From positions 1,364,881-1,428,880 of the forward strand of contig CAJINV010000004.1 in NCBI GenBank assembly GCA_905178155.1: a stretch of DNA of 64,000 nucleotides. The letters are read 5' to 3'. This DNA is from Amoebophrya sp. A120. Lineage: Eukaryota > Sar > Dinophyceae > Syndiniales > Amoebophryaceae. Shown here piece after piece: positions 1-11,465 of this stretch. The notes under the pieces are model-generated. The model was not told the origin of the DNA and did not search any database. It saw only the letters and a list, made by a program, of their open reading frames with translations. The translations under genes and the position numbers were made by a program. Each line of letters begins with the position of its first letter. Positions within the stretch are counted from its first letter, which is position 1.

Positions 1-1452
1 GCACAAGGAATCTTTAGTATCTGAGCCTTTTCTTTGGGCACATCATTTTCCACTCCCAAGAACCTACCTGCGCACCAGGCAGAGGTAGTTCTTTTGACAT
101 CTGCTTCATCCGTTTTCCATATCTGCCTTTTGCGGGGGAAACAAACTGCAAAAGATTCAGAAAGGAAGCTCGCAGCACTTACGAGGTTGTGATAAAAAAA
201 ATGCTCTGCTCTGCGAATAGTGTACTAGTGACAGGCGAGATAACTTCATCTGCATCGTCTGCGCTGGGGGGGCTAGCAAGCGTAATTCTATTTTCAAGAC
301 GCTTGTTCGAGCAGGGGGATTTTGCATATGCATAGACTGCGTCAGGTTGAAGACGGAGTTGTCATTATTATTTTGTTCCAGGCACAAAAACCTAGTGACG
401 ATGGAAAAATCTCGACCGCGATGAGGAGCCGCGCAAGACTTTTTACGCAAAGCGCAAGATTTATGCAGAGCAAATTCTTTTCTATAATTTTAATTTGAAA
501 AAAAGAATTTAGTTATGCTCCCGCATTTGCCCGATAGCGCAAACGAGGGTCAACAACGTACTTAGTCTCATTCAGAAAGACAGTCGGCACAATACCATGC
601 CACCATAATATGCAGTTTGCTATTTGATATTGAATCTATGCTCGGGACGCCAGTTGTTTTTCTTTTTGCGTAGTACTCGTCTACGTCTACCTTACCCACC
701 CTACTGTAGAGCTCCCTTGCGAGTAGTAGGAAAATCTCAGATGAAAATTGAAGCCTGTGCAGATGCGTTGCTTTCTGTGGTTGGTCATGCGCCGCCTCAC
801 TCCCGAGGAGTTGAAATAGCAGCACGTCAACACAAGAAATGTGTAACAGAGTAAGTAGATGAGTCAGGGCGGGACTACTTCTATTATATATTTCTGTCCA
901 CCCGCTGATATTGCGACAACGTTCTTGAGGCCGCTCACGACCGGCGCGACACGGTTCTTTTCGATAGTTACTTAGCCGAGAAGAGAATTGGTGCAGGTTT
1001 TTATCCTTTCTCTCTTCTAGAAGTCATATTCTGTTTCGTCTGCTATGTAGGGTCTAGGGGAACATCGTCTTGTGGTTTGCTCTAATTTATTTTATCCACA
1101 TGAACAACTTGCATAGCAACCGTGAACAGTAAGATGCTCTGCCCATAAGTAGCCTAGAAAGTCGTGTGAGTCAAAATTTGTCGTACTCTACTGCATAGGC
1201 ACGGCGTCGACGATAGGTAGATGATTAGATTTTACACAACTACACCTCCCTGCACATCATCGATCCCCTGGCTCAACAACTATTGTATCTTTAATCCAAA
1301 ATGACAAATCGAAACACCCACTGTTTTTATCTCCCGAATCTAAACTTTTTGTCAATATCAGAATCAGCATCACGCAGCCATGCATAAGATAGCTCGGACG
1401 ACCACGCTCTTCATTCTTCTTCTTACTTACTACGCACCAGCGCGTCAGGCGG
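1..1452. other. No supported gene
   Basis: This stretch lies downstream of the kinase gene. The open frames here are short, lack recognisable motifs and do not connect by splice sites. I see no RNA gene, tandem repeat or introner-like end. Confidence 0.5.
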
Positions 1453-4312
1453 TCAGGCTATCCACAGTAAATTTCCCGTACACGTACAAATGCCGTCTCT
1501 GCATGACAAAACTTGCCTTCAATCCTAGTCTAGCATGACAAGTTGGACACTGCAAGTTAGCGAAATTTGTCATGCATTTTGTACATGTACGGGAAATTTA
1601 CATTGCATACAGGCGAAAGGGATGCTATTGAAGTACGGATGGCGCAGACACTGCTTGGCACTGAGTCTCTGCATCGGGTTATCCTGAGTAAAAATGTCCC
1701 CACACCAGAGTTGTCATGCAAATCTGCATGCCAAAAAAGTTTCTCATGCGGACCCCCACGAGAAGCATTTTCTACTCTTATTTTGGAGTTTGTGATGCTA
1801 CAATCAGCATGATTTGCCAAATCTGTGATGCTGCTGAACTAGCGAAACAGAATCACACTATGAGGGCAAACTTGTCATGCGAAACAGCGAAAGCTGGTTG
1901 ATTTGTCTAGCAGATTTCCCATCTTGACTCTGGTGTGGGTACGTTTTTACTCAGGATACGGGTCATATTTCATGATGTCTTCGATCAGATCGCAGGCCTG
2001 CATTCCCAGGGTGGTGCCCAAGTCGCGTATTTGTGGCCATCTGTGAACAAGCGGTTTGTTGTTCGATACAGAGACATCCATCACAACAACGGATAAGTAT
2101 GGAAAATGGCAAACAAATCAGACATGAAAAATTCCAAAGATAGGATTGCATCGTCCCAAACTAATATCAACAAATACGGCTTCTTTTTCCATTTCGGGAA
2201 TGTGCTCTTCATGTTGGGGAGTTCGTACATGGTCGCCCACTCCTCCTCGCTCGGGGTGCCGAGTTTCTGGAAAATTTTGAAGATCGTGTCGATTTCGCTG
2301 TCACCGGCGAAGAGCGGCTGGCCACACCCCATTTCCGCAAAAATGCAGCCGACGGACCAGAGGTCCACGGGTAACGCGTAGAGTTTTATCAACTGCACAC
2401 ACCTTCTTCGCTCCGGCGGAGTCTGGAAAGCAAAAAAGCGGCAAATGCAAAATAATCTTTGTGTGTAGTACTATTTCAGATGGTCAACTCTTTTGCAGAA
2501 AAAAATTTTGTGAAAGCTGCAGTGCCATCCAGCAAAGCACAACACTTTCTTTCATGCAACAAGGGACATTTGTTTCATCTTGTCATCCGCAAGTTTCAGC
2601 AGCGAGCGTACATTATACGCACAAGAACTTCTCACGCTCGATCTTGCAGTTCAAACTTTTACAAACTGAAACTTTATGTTTCCACAAAAGTTCTCCACAA
2701 TTATAGCATCACACCTTTCCAGACTACTCGTCCCGACGAGATGTTTTGCAATCCGTAGGTTCCTGCCCGAGCAAGATTTCCGGTGATCGGTACCAGACCG
2801 TGACAACCTCGTGGGTGTACCTGATGTGAATGTGTACTTACACTTAGTTCGTATTAATTGGATTTTCATAGTCAAATGCAAATCTGCATGACAGAGTAAA
2901 GGTAAACTGCAACTGCACTAGGATATAATGCCCCGCATCAGAAATAAAATTATCTAGTGCTGCCCCGCATCATCTAGTACTTTGGCATCGGCACGGAGTA
3001 AGTCCTGGCGAGTCCGAAATCCGCTAGCTTCAATTGGTTGTTGTGCGTTACGAGGAGGTTTTGCGGCTTCAAGTCGCGATGGATGATCCTTCTCTCGTGG
3101 CAGAAGCAAATCCCCTTCAGCATCTGCTGCACGAAACTCCTCGCAGTTTCGGAGGGTAGTGGCCCACTGCCGTTCTTGCGCATGTACCTGGTGGTAGATA
3201 ATTTGTGGTTGTTTTTTACGCAGTCGAAGATTTTCAGGCTCTTGCAGAAGCACTCGTCTGTCTAGTACGTTCCTCGCACGACTTGTTGACCTAAGAAGTG
3301 CTCCTGCGGTGCTTATTAACAAATTCGCATGTCGGTTTTGCCTAAGTGATTCGCGAATGGGTTATTCCAAATGCTGCAGTGCTTAACACTTTCGAACGAT
3401 TCTGCTTGAGTGTTTCGCACAACTTTTTTCCCAATGCATAGCGTAGCCTCAAAAAACATCTGTATTGCTATTCCTTTTCCATGCAAAGGAAACGAATTTC
3501 TAAATATCAAAAAGTCGATCAATACTTCTTGAGATCGCTATCCACGAACTCGAAGATCAGGAGCAGCTTGTTCTGCGTGCAGCACACGTCCAGAAGCTTC
3601 ACCACATTTGGGTGATCCAGCTCCTTCAAAATGGCCACTTCCCGGATCGCTGTGCTGGGCACCCCTTCCTTATGCATTGCAAAAGTATCCTCGCACTCGT
3701 ACTAATCGCAACAATGCATGACAGATCTAGCTTCTAACCTGAATCTCCAGGACAAATTGCACTCTTCTTCTTGGCAAAATTTGTCATGCGAGTTGTCATA
3801 CTAGTACGATGTACTTTTACAATGCATATTCCTCCTCATCTTGCAACTTCATGCGCTTCATCGCCACCGTCTCTCCGGTTACCGTGTTTCTATCAAAATG
3901 AAAAAAGCCCCCACCCCATATCAAATGGGAAATCTGTGATGCAGGATTTGTGTACACAAATGCGCGCTGTCTTGCAATACGGCATCGCGGCCAGATTCGC
4001 AGCCTAGGGGGGGACATTTGGGTCTAGGTGCTTAGCATTACAAACGGCTGCTCTCTAGGCCCAACAGCATGCCAAATCGCTTCCATAATGGCGCGGAAGC
4101 CTCTGCGTTTGTCTTCTTGCAAGACGGACGCGATTTGTGGTCTCAAATCAGCAAGACAAATTTTCGGAAGCATGCCTTTTCGATATGGGGAGGGGGGATT
4201 TTTCCTCTCAATAGTTTCGCACCCGAAACACCTCGCCGTACGTCCCCTCCCCGAGCGGATTCCGGTCCAGCTTGCTGTACTTTTGCTCGAAGCTGGTACT
4301 GGAGGACGCCAT
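1453..4312 (-). CDS. CDK: Cyclin-dependent kinase, PSTAIRE type (CDK1/CDK2-like), multi-exon
   Basis: This is a Ser/Thr protein kinase that acts with a cyclin in cell-cycle control. In order it shows the glycine loop GEGTYGEVF, the VAMK lysine, the cyclin-binding helix [19 protein letters not shown], the catalytic loop [13 protein letters not shown], the activation-loop Thr in [26 protein letters not shown], and a C-lobe end [15 protein letters not shown]. The length is about 320 residues, usual for the family. The start is the ATG at 4312 (MASSSTSF). Exons I can place are 4312-4214, 3885-3829, 3665-3526, 3187-2981, from 2820, 2422-2178, 2040-1959, 1674-1610 and the last base of the stop at 1453. 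Four introns are introner-like elements and at least three are GT-AG. The donor of the intron after LLGQ (near 2760) is not resolved; it must lie between codons. The assignment to CDK is secure; CDK1 versus CDK2 is not decided. Confidence 0.93.
1459..1609. mobile_element. Introner-like element, family 6, in the CDK stop codon
   Basis: The ends TATCCACAGTAAATTTCCCG and CGGGAAATTTACATTGCATA are inverted. The flanking duplication is CAGGC (1454-1458 and 1610-1614). On the coding strand the excised product reads GCC TGA, so the stop codon forms only after removal. Confidence 0.85.
1680..1958. mobile_element. Introner-like element, family 2, in CDK
   Basis: The ends TATCCTGAGTAAAAATGTCC and the matching inverted GTTTTTACTCAGGATA define it, with the 5-bp duplication CGGGT on both sides. 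Removal with one repeat joins KYDP to MQRLSAK in frame. The inner sequence is antisense to the gene compared with the family copies in eIF3d. Confidence 0.95.
3671..3828. mobile_element. Introner-like element, family 5, in CDK
   Basis: The ends TATGCATTGCAAAAGTA and TACTTTTACAATGCATA are inverted, with TTCCT duplicated. Removal joins QDEEE to GVPSTAIRE, the expected kinase sequence. Confidence 0.92.
3891..4213. mobile_element. Introner-like element, family 3, in CDK
   Basis: One end is TATCAAAATGAAAAAAGCCC and the other GATTTTTCCTCTCAATA. GTTTC is duplicated (3886-3890 and 4214-4218). Removal joins VFRVRN to [10 protein letters not shown] in frame. Confidence 0.93.
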
Positions 4313-4644
4313 CTTTAAATATTGCTTTCTAGCAGGAGGATGAAGCCCGTTTGTTCTTCTTGTTTCAGACTACACTTACTTCGGTCTTCTACGGAAGAAG
4401 TTTTATTCACTCTTGCTTGTAGTTCAACCGGAGGAGAATCTGCGCCACTGTTTCCGTGATAGAGTTTGTTGCAGCGGCGTGCCGTGACAAAAAGTAGAGA
4501 CGATGCTCCTGTCGGAAAGTAATTATTTATAGCTTGTCAGCTTCTCTTCCGTGGTTTGCCGGCCGGGGTGGTCGTCGCAGCTGCTAGTACAGGAGGCGTA
4601 CCAAACATCATGTTCGAGAAACGCAAGATGCAACGGCAGAACTT
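4313..4644. other. Upstream region of CDK, no gene seen
   Basis: About 330 bases between the kinase start and the next possible minus-strand frame. No promoter motif or repeat was recognised. Confidence 0.4.
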
Positions 4645-5316
4645 TTATATCAAGTGCGGCCGGGGGTAGTTGCTACTAGTGTTCGTCCTGGTCGTGGTTC
4701 TTGCAGTGGTAGTTCTTCCACTAGTGCTCGCAGTAGAGGAGGTCTTCTCGTCTTCAGTGTAGTTGATGCGTCTCCCCAAAAATCTACTTCGGTCCTCCAC
4801 CCCCGGAACTGCTGCACCAGGCATAATACTCAGAACTGGCTGTACTATCTGCCAAAGATTCGGAGTAGAACCGGCAAGAACGGAGATCCGCTTCAACAAA
4901 AATTTCTCGGTGTTGTTGGGGCCCCCGCTGCAAAGTACTAGAGCCTTCTTCTGTGAGGACAGTGTTGCCTTTCCACCTCCAATTTGTACCAAAACTGCTT
5001 CTATTTCCTCTTTTACAAAACGGCTACAGGTGGTGATTTTCGTTTTTGCGCTCGATGAAAATGGTGGAAATGGCTGGTGCGCCGGTGGTCGCTTTTTGAA
5101 AATGGAATGAGGTCGGCCGCGATCTCGCATCAAATAAAGCTGGGGAATATCAACCAGAGCTAGGAAAAGCCGAGAGTGGATTTGTCTTGAAAACACAAAA
5201 TAATTAACGATTGTTCTTGATGTGAAAATACAAGTAGCGCTATTTGATGTGCTTGCAGTATGCACAGCGGCTCTCCTGAAGAACATGCTCCCTCTAGTAC
5301 TACTGCTCTCAGGCAA
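4645..5316 (-). CDS. Possible hypothetical protein
   Basis: This is an uninterrupted frame of 223 codons in the same direction as its neighbours, ending about 330 bases upstream of the kinase. The C-terminal part is a low-complexity Ser/Thr/Arg tract (TSSTASTSGRTTTARTTTRT). No domain is recognised and no introner-like element lies in it. It may be a real exon or a chance frame; the first methionine may not be the true start, since a second one near MRDRGRPHS begins the more protein-like part. Confidence 0.25.
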   Translation of the reverse strand: MPESSSTRGSMFFRRAAVHTASTSNSATCIFTSRTIVNYFVFSRQIHSRLFLALVDIPQLYLMRDRGRPHSIFKKRPPAHQPFPPFSSSAKTKITTCSRFVKEEIEAVLVQIGGGKATLSSQKKALVLCSGGPNNTEKFLLKRISVLAGSTPNLWQIVQPVLSIMPGAAVPGVEDRSRFLGRRINYTEDEKTSSTASTSGRTTTARTTTRTNTSSNYPRPHLI

Positions 5317-5596
5317 GCAAATTGAGACGCTCGGATGTAGTTGACTCGGTCAAAAGTATAAATACACGCACGGTGTTGACAAACTAAATCTACGTACAAC
5401 CTGTAAAAAAAAGAAATCTACTACTCCCAGCTAGCGGTGACGGAAACAGAGAGATGCAGTAGACTAACGGAAGCCGCTGACAGGCACTGTGAGTCGTGAC
5501 GATCAAAGCTTTGGAAGAGGTTTTTAATTAGCAGGCTACACTACTGCAGCTTCAGATGAACATCGAAACGACGCCCTGTAGAAGTTGCCCTCTTGC

Positions 5597-8500
5597 TCAC
5601 TTGTACCAGGGGGACCAAAATTGATAGACGGCCTCCCCGTCAGATAGTCGGCTCGTCTCATGTACACATTTATTGGGAACTACCTCAGTATGTTATATTG
5701 CATGGAAAATAAAATGCGCGTTTTACATATTAGGTGGTCGCAAACAAGATCCACACTACGCTCAGCCCGCTCGCGCAGATCAGAAAACTCGTTTGCATAT
5801 CACGATGCAAACATGTCTGGGTCCTCTGGTAACATGTTGTGACGCTGATTGGATATTTTTACTCAGTGGAAACCGGTCGAGCATGACAAGTTTTTGAGTT
5901 ATTTCTAGGCGTTCTTCTTGCTTACATACTACACTAACTATGATCATGAAACACTCCGCTTCATTGCGCATGACAGACTTGAGATTTACGCTAGCCGAGC
6001 ATGACAAGAAGAACCCGCGCAACAGTGTTCCAGACCCAGAACGAATAATTTTTGCAGCGGATATTGTAACACCACGCCAGAAGACCTCAGGTTTGAAAAC
6101 GCACCGCTCCGCAGTACCGCGAGCTGCTTTGCGCCGTCTACGGTCGTGATCTTCGTTTGCGCCCGGATCTCCCGGAGCTGCGCGTATGGATTGTAAAAAT
6201 GTCTGGGTCTGGAAGATGGCAACTTGTGATGCGGCATTTGGATTCCAAAAAAATCTGTATTGCATGAGTAGCAAAGGGAATGCAATTCTTGCTTCGCTGA
6301 GAAGGCACTTGTCATGCGGAATAGGCATCAAGAAGCCCTCAAAAAATCTGTGTTGCTAGGGTATGCAGCACAGACGTCATGGCTCATGCAAAACGTGCAT
6401 GACAAGTGTCAGAAACTTCCAGACCCAGACATTTTTGCATTTGATAGCGCGAAATTTACTGCCAGTTCAAAAACCGCGCCCCTCTGCTCGTCCGCAACGT
6501 AGATCGCTCCGCGGGCCGGGTCGGCGGCGCAGCCTATGACAGTGCACAACTTCTCCCCCTCCCCCTCATTTGTCATGCAAAATGCCCTATCCAGGCTGTG
6601 CCTCTTGGCACCGTTTGCATAACAAGTTCTGGCAGCCCAAATAGCACTACAATCCCGTGCAAATTTGTCACGCAAAACCTGCATTCTCGCTGGCGCTTGT
6701 ATTTCCGCTATACAAATGAGAACGAGGGGGAGTTGTGCACCGTCATACAGCCGGCGGCGTTCATAAAGCCGTTGTTGATCAACCTCCACTGGTCGTTTGG
6801 GTTGCGCTATCGAAAGAAAGAAGAAACACTGTGTTGGTACAAAAGAACTCTCTGAAGATGTTCTTGCAAACACAGAAGTGCAAGATGTACAGTCAGGCCA
6901 GCCAACCACGATAGCCTCTTTTCGGATTTCACATAGTAGTGACGCATGACAAGTTTTTTGTGTCATGCAGGACAAATTTACGATGCTGTCAACCCAAAAA
7001 AGTTACACTAACACTATAATTTTTTTCTGGGATAGGAGCGCATCCTTTGGCACGGCAAAAACGGGGGTATGGACGGCAAAATTCATTTCTCATAGTCAAA
7101 AAGTGACGAATCCTTGGAACTGACAAGTGTCAGTGTCTAGTAGAAAACTACTGAGTGCTGACTTGGTGCTTTTCTGCGCTGGGCCCGTCGGTGTTGCCGG
7201 TAATAAATTCTCGTGGTCGTGGTGTACTTTTTGCATAATACAAACGTACACAGGTGCTTGGTGGCACGATTCTGTTTTTGAAAAAATTACTTACTCGCGA
7301 CATTGCACATAGAAAACTTCTGCGAGCAAACATCCCTCCTTGACTCATTCAATGAATCCATCGCGGTCTGATACTCTGTGCCACCGGTGTAGAAAACGAA
7401 GTCGGGCGTGACGCACACCCCGTTTGTCACGACCACATTCTTCGACAACTGCCGCGGATAACTGATTTTGGTTTGTGCATAAAGTAGTTCATAAAAGGCA
7501 TTCAACAAGTGTTCAAAATTCATTTCCGCGCAGCTCCATATCGCACTAATACTTTGAAGATGTTGACGCCTGCAAAAGAACAACAAGCGGGCGGAGGAGT
7601 AGTTACTATTGCAGAACAAAAAAATCGCAAAACCCCTCCCGTTCATCTTCTTCATCCTACCTGGTCTGCGTCAAGCTGAGGACTTTCGCCGGCGCTTTCA
7701 CCGCGGACCCCGACGCCTTTCCGGTCGCGTGGTTTCCCCAGTACACATAGAGCGCGTCCGTGGTCAGTACCCGCGGCGCGTTTACGTTGAAATTGTTGCT
7801 GTATCAAATGCCAAAGTGTCTGGGTCTGGAAGGTTGGAACTTCTGATGCTAACTTTGGACTCTGAAAAAATCTGTATTGCATGACCAGCAAGAGGAGTCT
7901 CGTTTGTGCTACGCGGGGAGGGCGTTTGTCATGCGGAGTAGGCATCGGGAAGCCCTCTAAAAATCTGTGACGCTAGGTCGTGCATTACAGACATCCTGGG
8001 CCATGCAAAACATACACGACAAGTCACAGAATCTTCCAGACCCAGACTACACTTTTGCATTTGATATGCTGTACAGCTGCTCCGGTTTTTTTCGATCGGT
8101 GTAGGGCAGCTTCGTGATGGAGCCCCCGTTTTCGTTCGGGGATCGAAAAGAAAAGCGCCCCAGTGCGGAGAGAACGACTGGTGGGTTTTTGTCATTCACA
8201 TTCTGTATTGCGAAATAATCTTTTTGCGAAAACATCTACCTCCTTGCAAGTAGGTATCAGCCGCAAGAACAGGAATGGTCCTCGTCCCAGAATTGGTTAT
8301 AACACCAGCGCACTGTGTTCTGCAAATGCGTAAACGCTAACGCAGTAGACTTCATCTCGGCAATAATAAAATTTATGCGGTTGTCATTCTACAGCTGTGT
8401 GGCAAGATACCTAGATTCTGACAAGCAAGATGGGTCGCATTCGTTTCATGCAAGAAGTTATTTTTTCCCATGTAAATGTACACAAACCTAGACGGCTGCG

Positions 8501-9006
8501 CAGGCATTTCTCACTTTCAAGGGCACTTTTCAGTTTGATATGGAGTAGTACACGTTCTGTGCGTTGTCGACCGCGATCCCCCCGACGTCTAAACCTTGGG
8601 CCACCGGCTGGAGTCCGCGAGCTGCGGTCAACTCATCCCCATTTGCGAGGAGCTCGTACTTGTACAAGTCTTGTGTTGTTGCGTCCCAAACGTAGAGCCA
8701 GTGGTTCACGGTGTCCGACCAGAGCGCCATCGACCGGGGTCGGTCTAGATCTGCTACCAACGGCAGAGGCTCGCTCCCCGGATCCTGGTCCAGCTGCGTG
8801 CTGTCCAGTTGCGAATGCGTGATGGATTCATCGAAGCTGGGCAACAGCGAGTAGAAAATTTTGTTCTGTGTGTCGCTGCGGGTCAGCAGAAAACCGCGGG
8901 ACCGGGCGGGGGTCGGGAAAAAGGCGACGATTAAACAAATCCACAGATGACCCAGGCACTGTTGGTGGGCGAAGGGTCGAGTGCGAAAATTTTTCGGTGG
9001 CGCCAT
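5597..9006 (-). CDS. Secreted or membrane protein with beta-propeller-like (NHL/YWTD-like) repeats
   Basis: The N-terminus (MAPPKNFRTRP, then a hydrophobic run CLGHLWICLIVAFF) looks like a signal sequence or anchor. A start at 9072 (MLLSFAFLLAF) is also possible. Later exons carry blade-like motifs: RPRSMALWSDTVNHWLYVWD, GGIAVDNAQNVYYS, RVLTTDALYVYWGNHATG, VVTNGVCVTPDFVFYTGG and GCAADPARGAIYVADEQRG. These resemble the 'GIAVD...YVAD' strands of six-bladed propellers; no enzyme residues are recognised. Three introner-like elements (7802, 6537, 6185) are removed in frame, for example QLYS to NNFNVNAPR and NNGFMNAA to GCAADPARG. The last exon (SRLSDGEAVYQFWSPWYK, stop 5597-5599) is my best candidate for the end. 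The exon joins near 8530-8190 and 6060-5660 are unresolved. Confidence 0.65.
6185..6446. mobile_element. Introner-like element, family 1
   Basis: It has the family 1 end motif GTCTGGGTCTGGAAG at the left and its inverse at the right, and ends in TTTGCATTTGATA. The 5-bp duplication is GCGCG. Removal joins ELAVNFA to QLREIRAQTK. Confidence 0.95.
6537..6747. mobile_element. Introner-like element, family 7
   Basis: The ends TATGACAGTGCACAACTTC and GTTGTGCACCGTCATA are inverted and CAGCC is duplicated. It is the only member of its family in the window. Inside are TTTGTCATGC and TTTGTCACGC. Removal joins NNGFMNAA to GCAADPARG. Confidence 0.92.
7802..8066. mobile_element. Introner-like element, family 1
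   Basis: It starts TATCAAATGCCAAAGTGTCT and ends with the inverse, with TGCTG on both sides. Removal joins PEQLYS to NNFNVNAPRV in frame. Confidence 0.95.
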
Positions 9007-9072
9007 CGTTTTTCCTGTGTGATCACAGGTGTACTTCTCGAAAGCCAACAAGAAAGCAAACGACAACAACAA

Positions 9073-9957
9073 GTTCGCTGATAATCTCTCGCCTGCTGCT
9101 TGACACGTCTCTCACCAGCCCCGTTTTTTCATCAACGTCAACATGTTTCACCGCTCCTCACGAGATTGAGCTGCGAAGGTCCCCAATAAGACCAACCCAC
9201 CAATCCTCCCCGCCCCCGCGGCTCGCGAACTCTGCTGTGGGCTGTGGGAGGTGCGCTCATGCGTCCTGCAACAACCCGCTCTATACACAACTAGCGTGAA
9301 GATCAGTGGTAAAAGATAGAAGTCATTCCGGATTTGGTGGTTGTATCTGGCTCAAGTAATCTGGTGCCAGACCTGCTCCTGGTACTCTCTTGCAAATTTA
9401 AAACAAACTACTCACCTGAACACACACAGCTCGACACGACGCTGCGAAGGCAAAGCTGACACTGTTCACAAGAACGGGGCTGCAGAGCAGCGATCTTTTT
9501 TTTTTGGTTTTCTAACTAGCTCTTCTTTGAGCTTAGTTATTTTACATCGGATTCAACTACAGCCTGTTTTGGACTATAGTTTGGCTTCCGACAAAGAATC
9601 TCGTCCAAACAAACATTGGCAATGCGTGGCTATTGTCAACATACTGTCCGGGGAGCAAGGTACGCACTTCCTATCTTCTCAAGCGCTGGCCTGGAAAGAA
9701 TGCTATGTGCAGTCACAACGAAAAAGCAGCGAAGAGGCGGCGCCCCAAACACTCGGCTAGGTGCGGTTTCATTTTTCTACACCAAAAAAACCGTAGCCGA
9801 CTGACGGCACCCGGTAACAACAGCATCAGCATCTGACGAATATTGATGCTAGACGAGATGCGTGCAAAGAATGCTGCTAAACTACAAGTGGCGACACTAA
9901 TTGCAATTCCAAAAGATAGGTGAACGTCGTTAAATTGACATTTGCTTCGGAGAGCTT
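9073..9957. other. No supported gene
   Basis: This is the upstream side of the propeller-like gene and the downstream side of the next minus-strand gene. The plus-strand frames here have no motif and oppose the direction of all neighbours. Confidence 0.4.
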
Positions 9958-10687
9958 TCAGGGCGAGGCCGCAATCAACCGCGGGCCCCAGCGCTGCTGT
10001 CGGTTTACCGGTGTCCCCTCATTTGGGGGCGTCGGGAACTCCTTCCGCACGGCTTTGCGGATGCTTTCCGCGGTTTCGGCGATCTTCTCTCTGCAGTCAT
10101 CAGTTTCATTATTCTCCCACTGGCATTTCGGATCGGCGGTGCGGCCGAAGATGCAACACGCTGCCGCGGCGTCGGGTCCTCCATGTGCCGCGGGGACGGG
10201 ATTATTGCCAGGTAGCCCGGGAATTGTGCCGGCGGCGGCGACGAGGATGCAGTGTGTGGCCGTCTGGTGGGGTATCCCGCAAAAGTACCCGTGCGAAGTC
10301 TGCAAGGCAGACGCCGCGGCAGACGTATCTGATTAAAAGAAGCAAAAGCTGACACTTGTTCCAATAAAGAGACGCCATTCATGCAACTTCTTTCAACAGA
10401 CACGAATTGAGAACACAAACCATCTTCAGACAGCAACTGCGAGAGGATGTCATGAATACCGTCTTCGGCATCAGCAGTGGACACATCGGTGCCTTCCGTC
10501 TCCCCCTCGGGGGTCAGGGTGAATCCACCCCCCCCCCCCCGGTCTCCTTCGACTGCTCGTACGCGGAAGCGCCCAGGATGCTTCCCAGGTCGGCACCAAC
10601 GGCCAGGGCTCCGACGCAACCGCGCTTCACGATGCCATAGGAGCCCGAGGCGCATTTCTTCTCCGCCTTGTTCTGGGTAACAGACAT
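9958..10687 (-). CDS. Small Cys-containing protein of unknown function, frame broken at a 13-C run
   Basis: The start at 10687 gives MSVTQNKAEKKCASGSYGIV and then a small hydrophobic stretch (GCVGALAVGADLGSILGA). After 49 codons the frame enters a run of 13 C on the plus strand (10528-10540) and would stop four codons past the run. One base more or two fewer restores a frame running through GFTLTPEGETEGTDVSTADA to a GT-AG intron (about 10420-10329). Exon 2 then reads HGYFCGIPHQTATHCIL, CCIFGRTADPKCQWENN, DDCREKIAETAESIRKAVRK and stops at 9958. The run length is a likely sequencing or assembly slip, though a real frameshift is possible. I do not recognise the family. Confidence 0.55.
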
Positions 10688-11465
10688 CTTTTCTTGGAAG
10701 AGAACTGCTTTGTCGTTAATTTTTCCCCTCTCAGTAGTATACTTTCAAAAATTCCTAGAGGATACCAGGAAAACATTTATCTTTTGGGCCAGCTGCTCGA
10801 GGAGCGCTGGGAAAAGGATGAGGGCGAGATAGAGCTTGCCCGGGATTCGTACATGTTCAATCAAACGTGTCGGGTGCAGCTTTAATTCAATCGCAGTCTA
10901 CGAGGAGGGGCCTCTCTACACCTGAGTTTCTCTCACTTTGTTTCCCGCGCTCACGCTCTGCTGTTTTACGTATGGAGATAACGACGGCGATGCTTTGCGA
11001 CCTGTGTAGATTGTACTAAATCTAATTTTGGTCCTAGACCCCCTTCCGACGAGTACGAACAATTTATACGAAGCGAATTTGCTTGACGTGAAGCTATTTG
11101 ATTCTGTTTTCTTTCACGAAGAGGGTCCAAGCCTAGTACTTGAGAACAGTTGCGATCGTAGCTTCATCCTTTGTGCTCTTTATTCGCTGTATTCAGACAA
11201 CGCAAAAGCAGCAGACGAGGGCTCCAGAACAACGAAAGGCTACGACCAAAGGACAACTGCAGCAAGACACTCAAGCAGTGCTAGGCGTTGCCATTGCTTT
11301 TCCCCGCTGCTGACAAGAATAGCAAGTCACCCTTTCCACGTAGCGATTAAAATGGAAGGGATCGCCATCCTGTTCTTGATGCGGACGAGTATACAGTTTT
11401 TTTGTTGGCGAAGTGAATGCCACGTGCTTCGCGTGCTCTGTTGCGCTTTTCATGGTTCTATCATC
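10688..11465. other. No supported gene
   Basis: A long plus-strand frame begins near 11028, but its right half overlaps, on the opposite strand, an exon I judge real (see the membrane protein ending at 11466). Nothing else is recognised. Confidence 0.4.

Noticed and set aside
8231-8545. Further introner-like element in the propeller-like gene
   Set aside because: The right side ends CAGTTTGATA as expected, but no inverted partner or 5-bp duplication was found on the left.
9341-9375. Possible dinoflagellate spliced-leader sequence (TGGCTCAAG word near 9348)
   Set aside because: Only nine bases match and the rest of the leader is absent; no donor site follows at the expected place.
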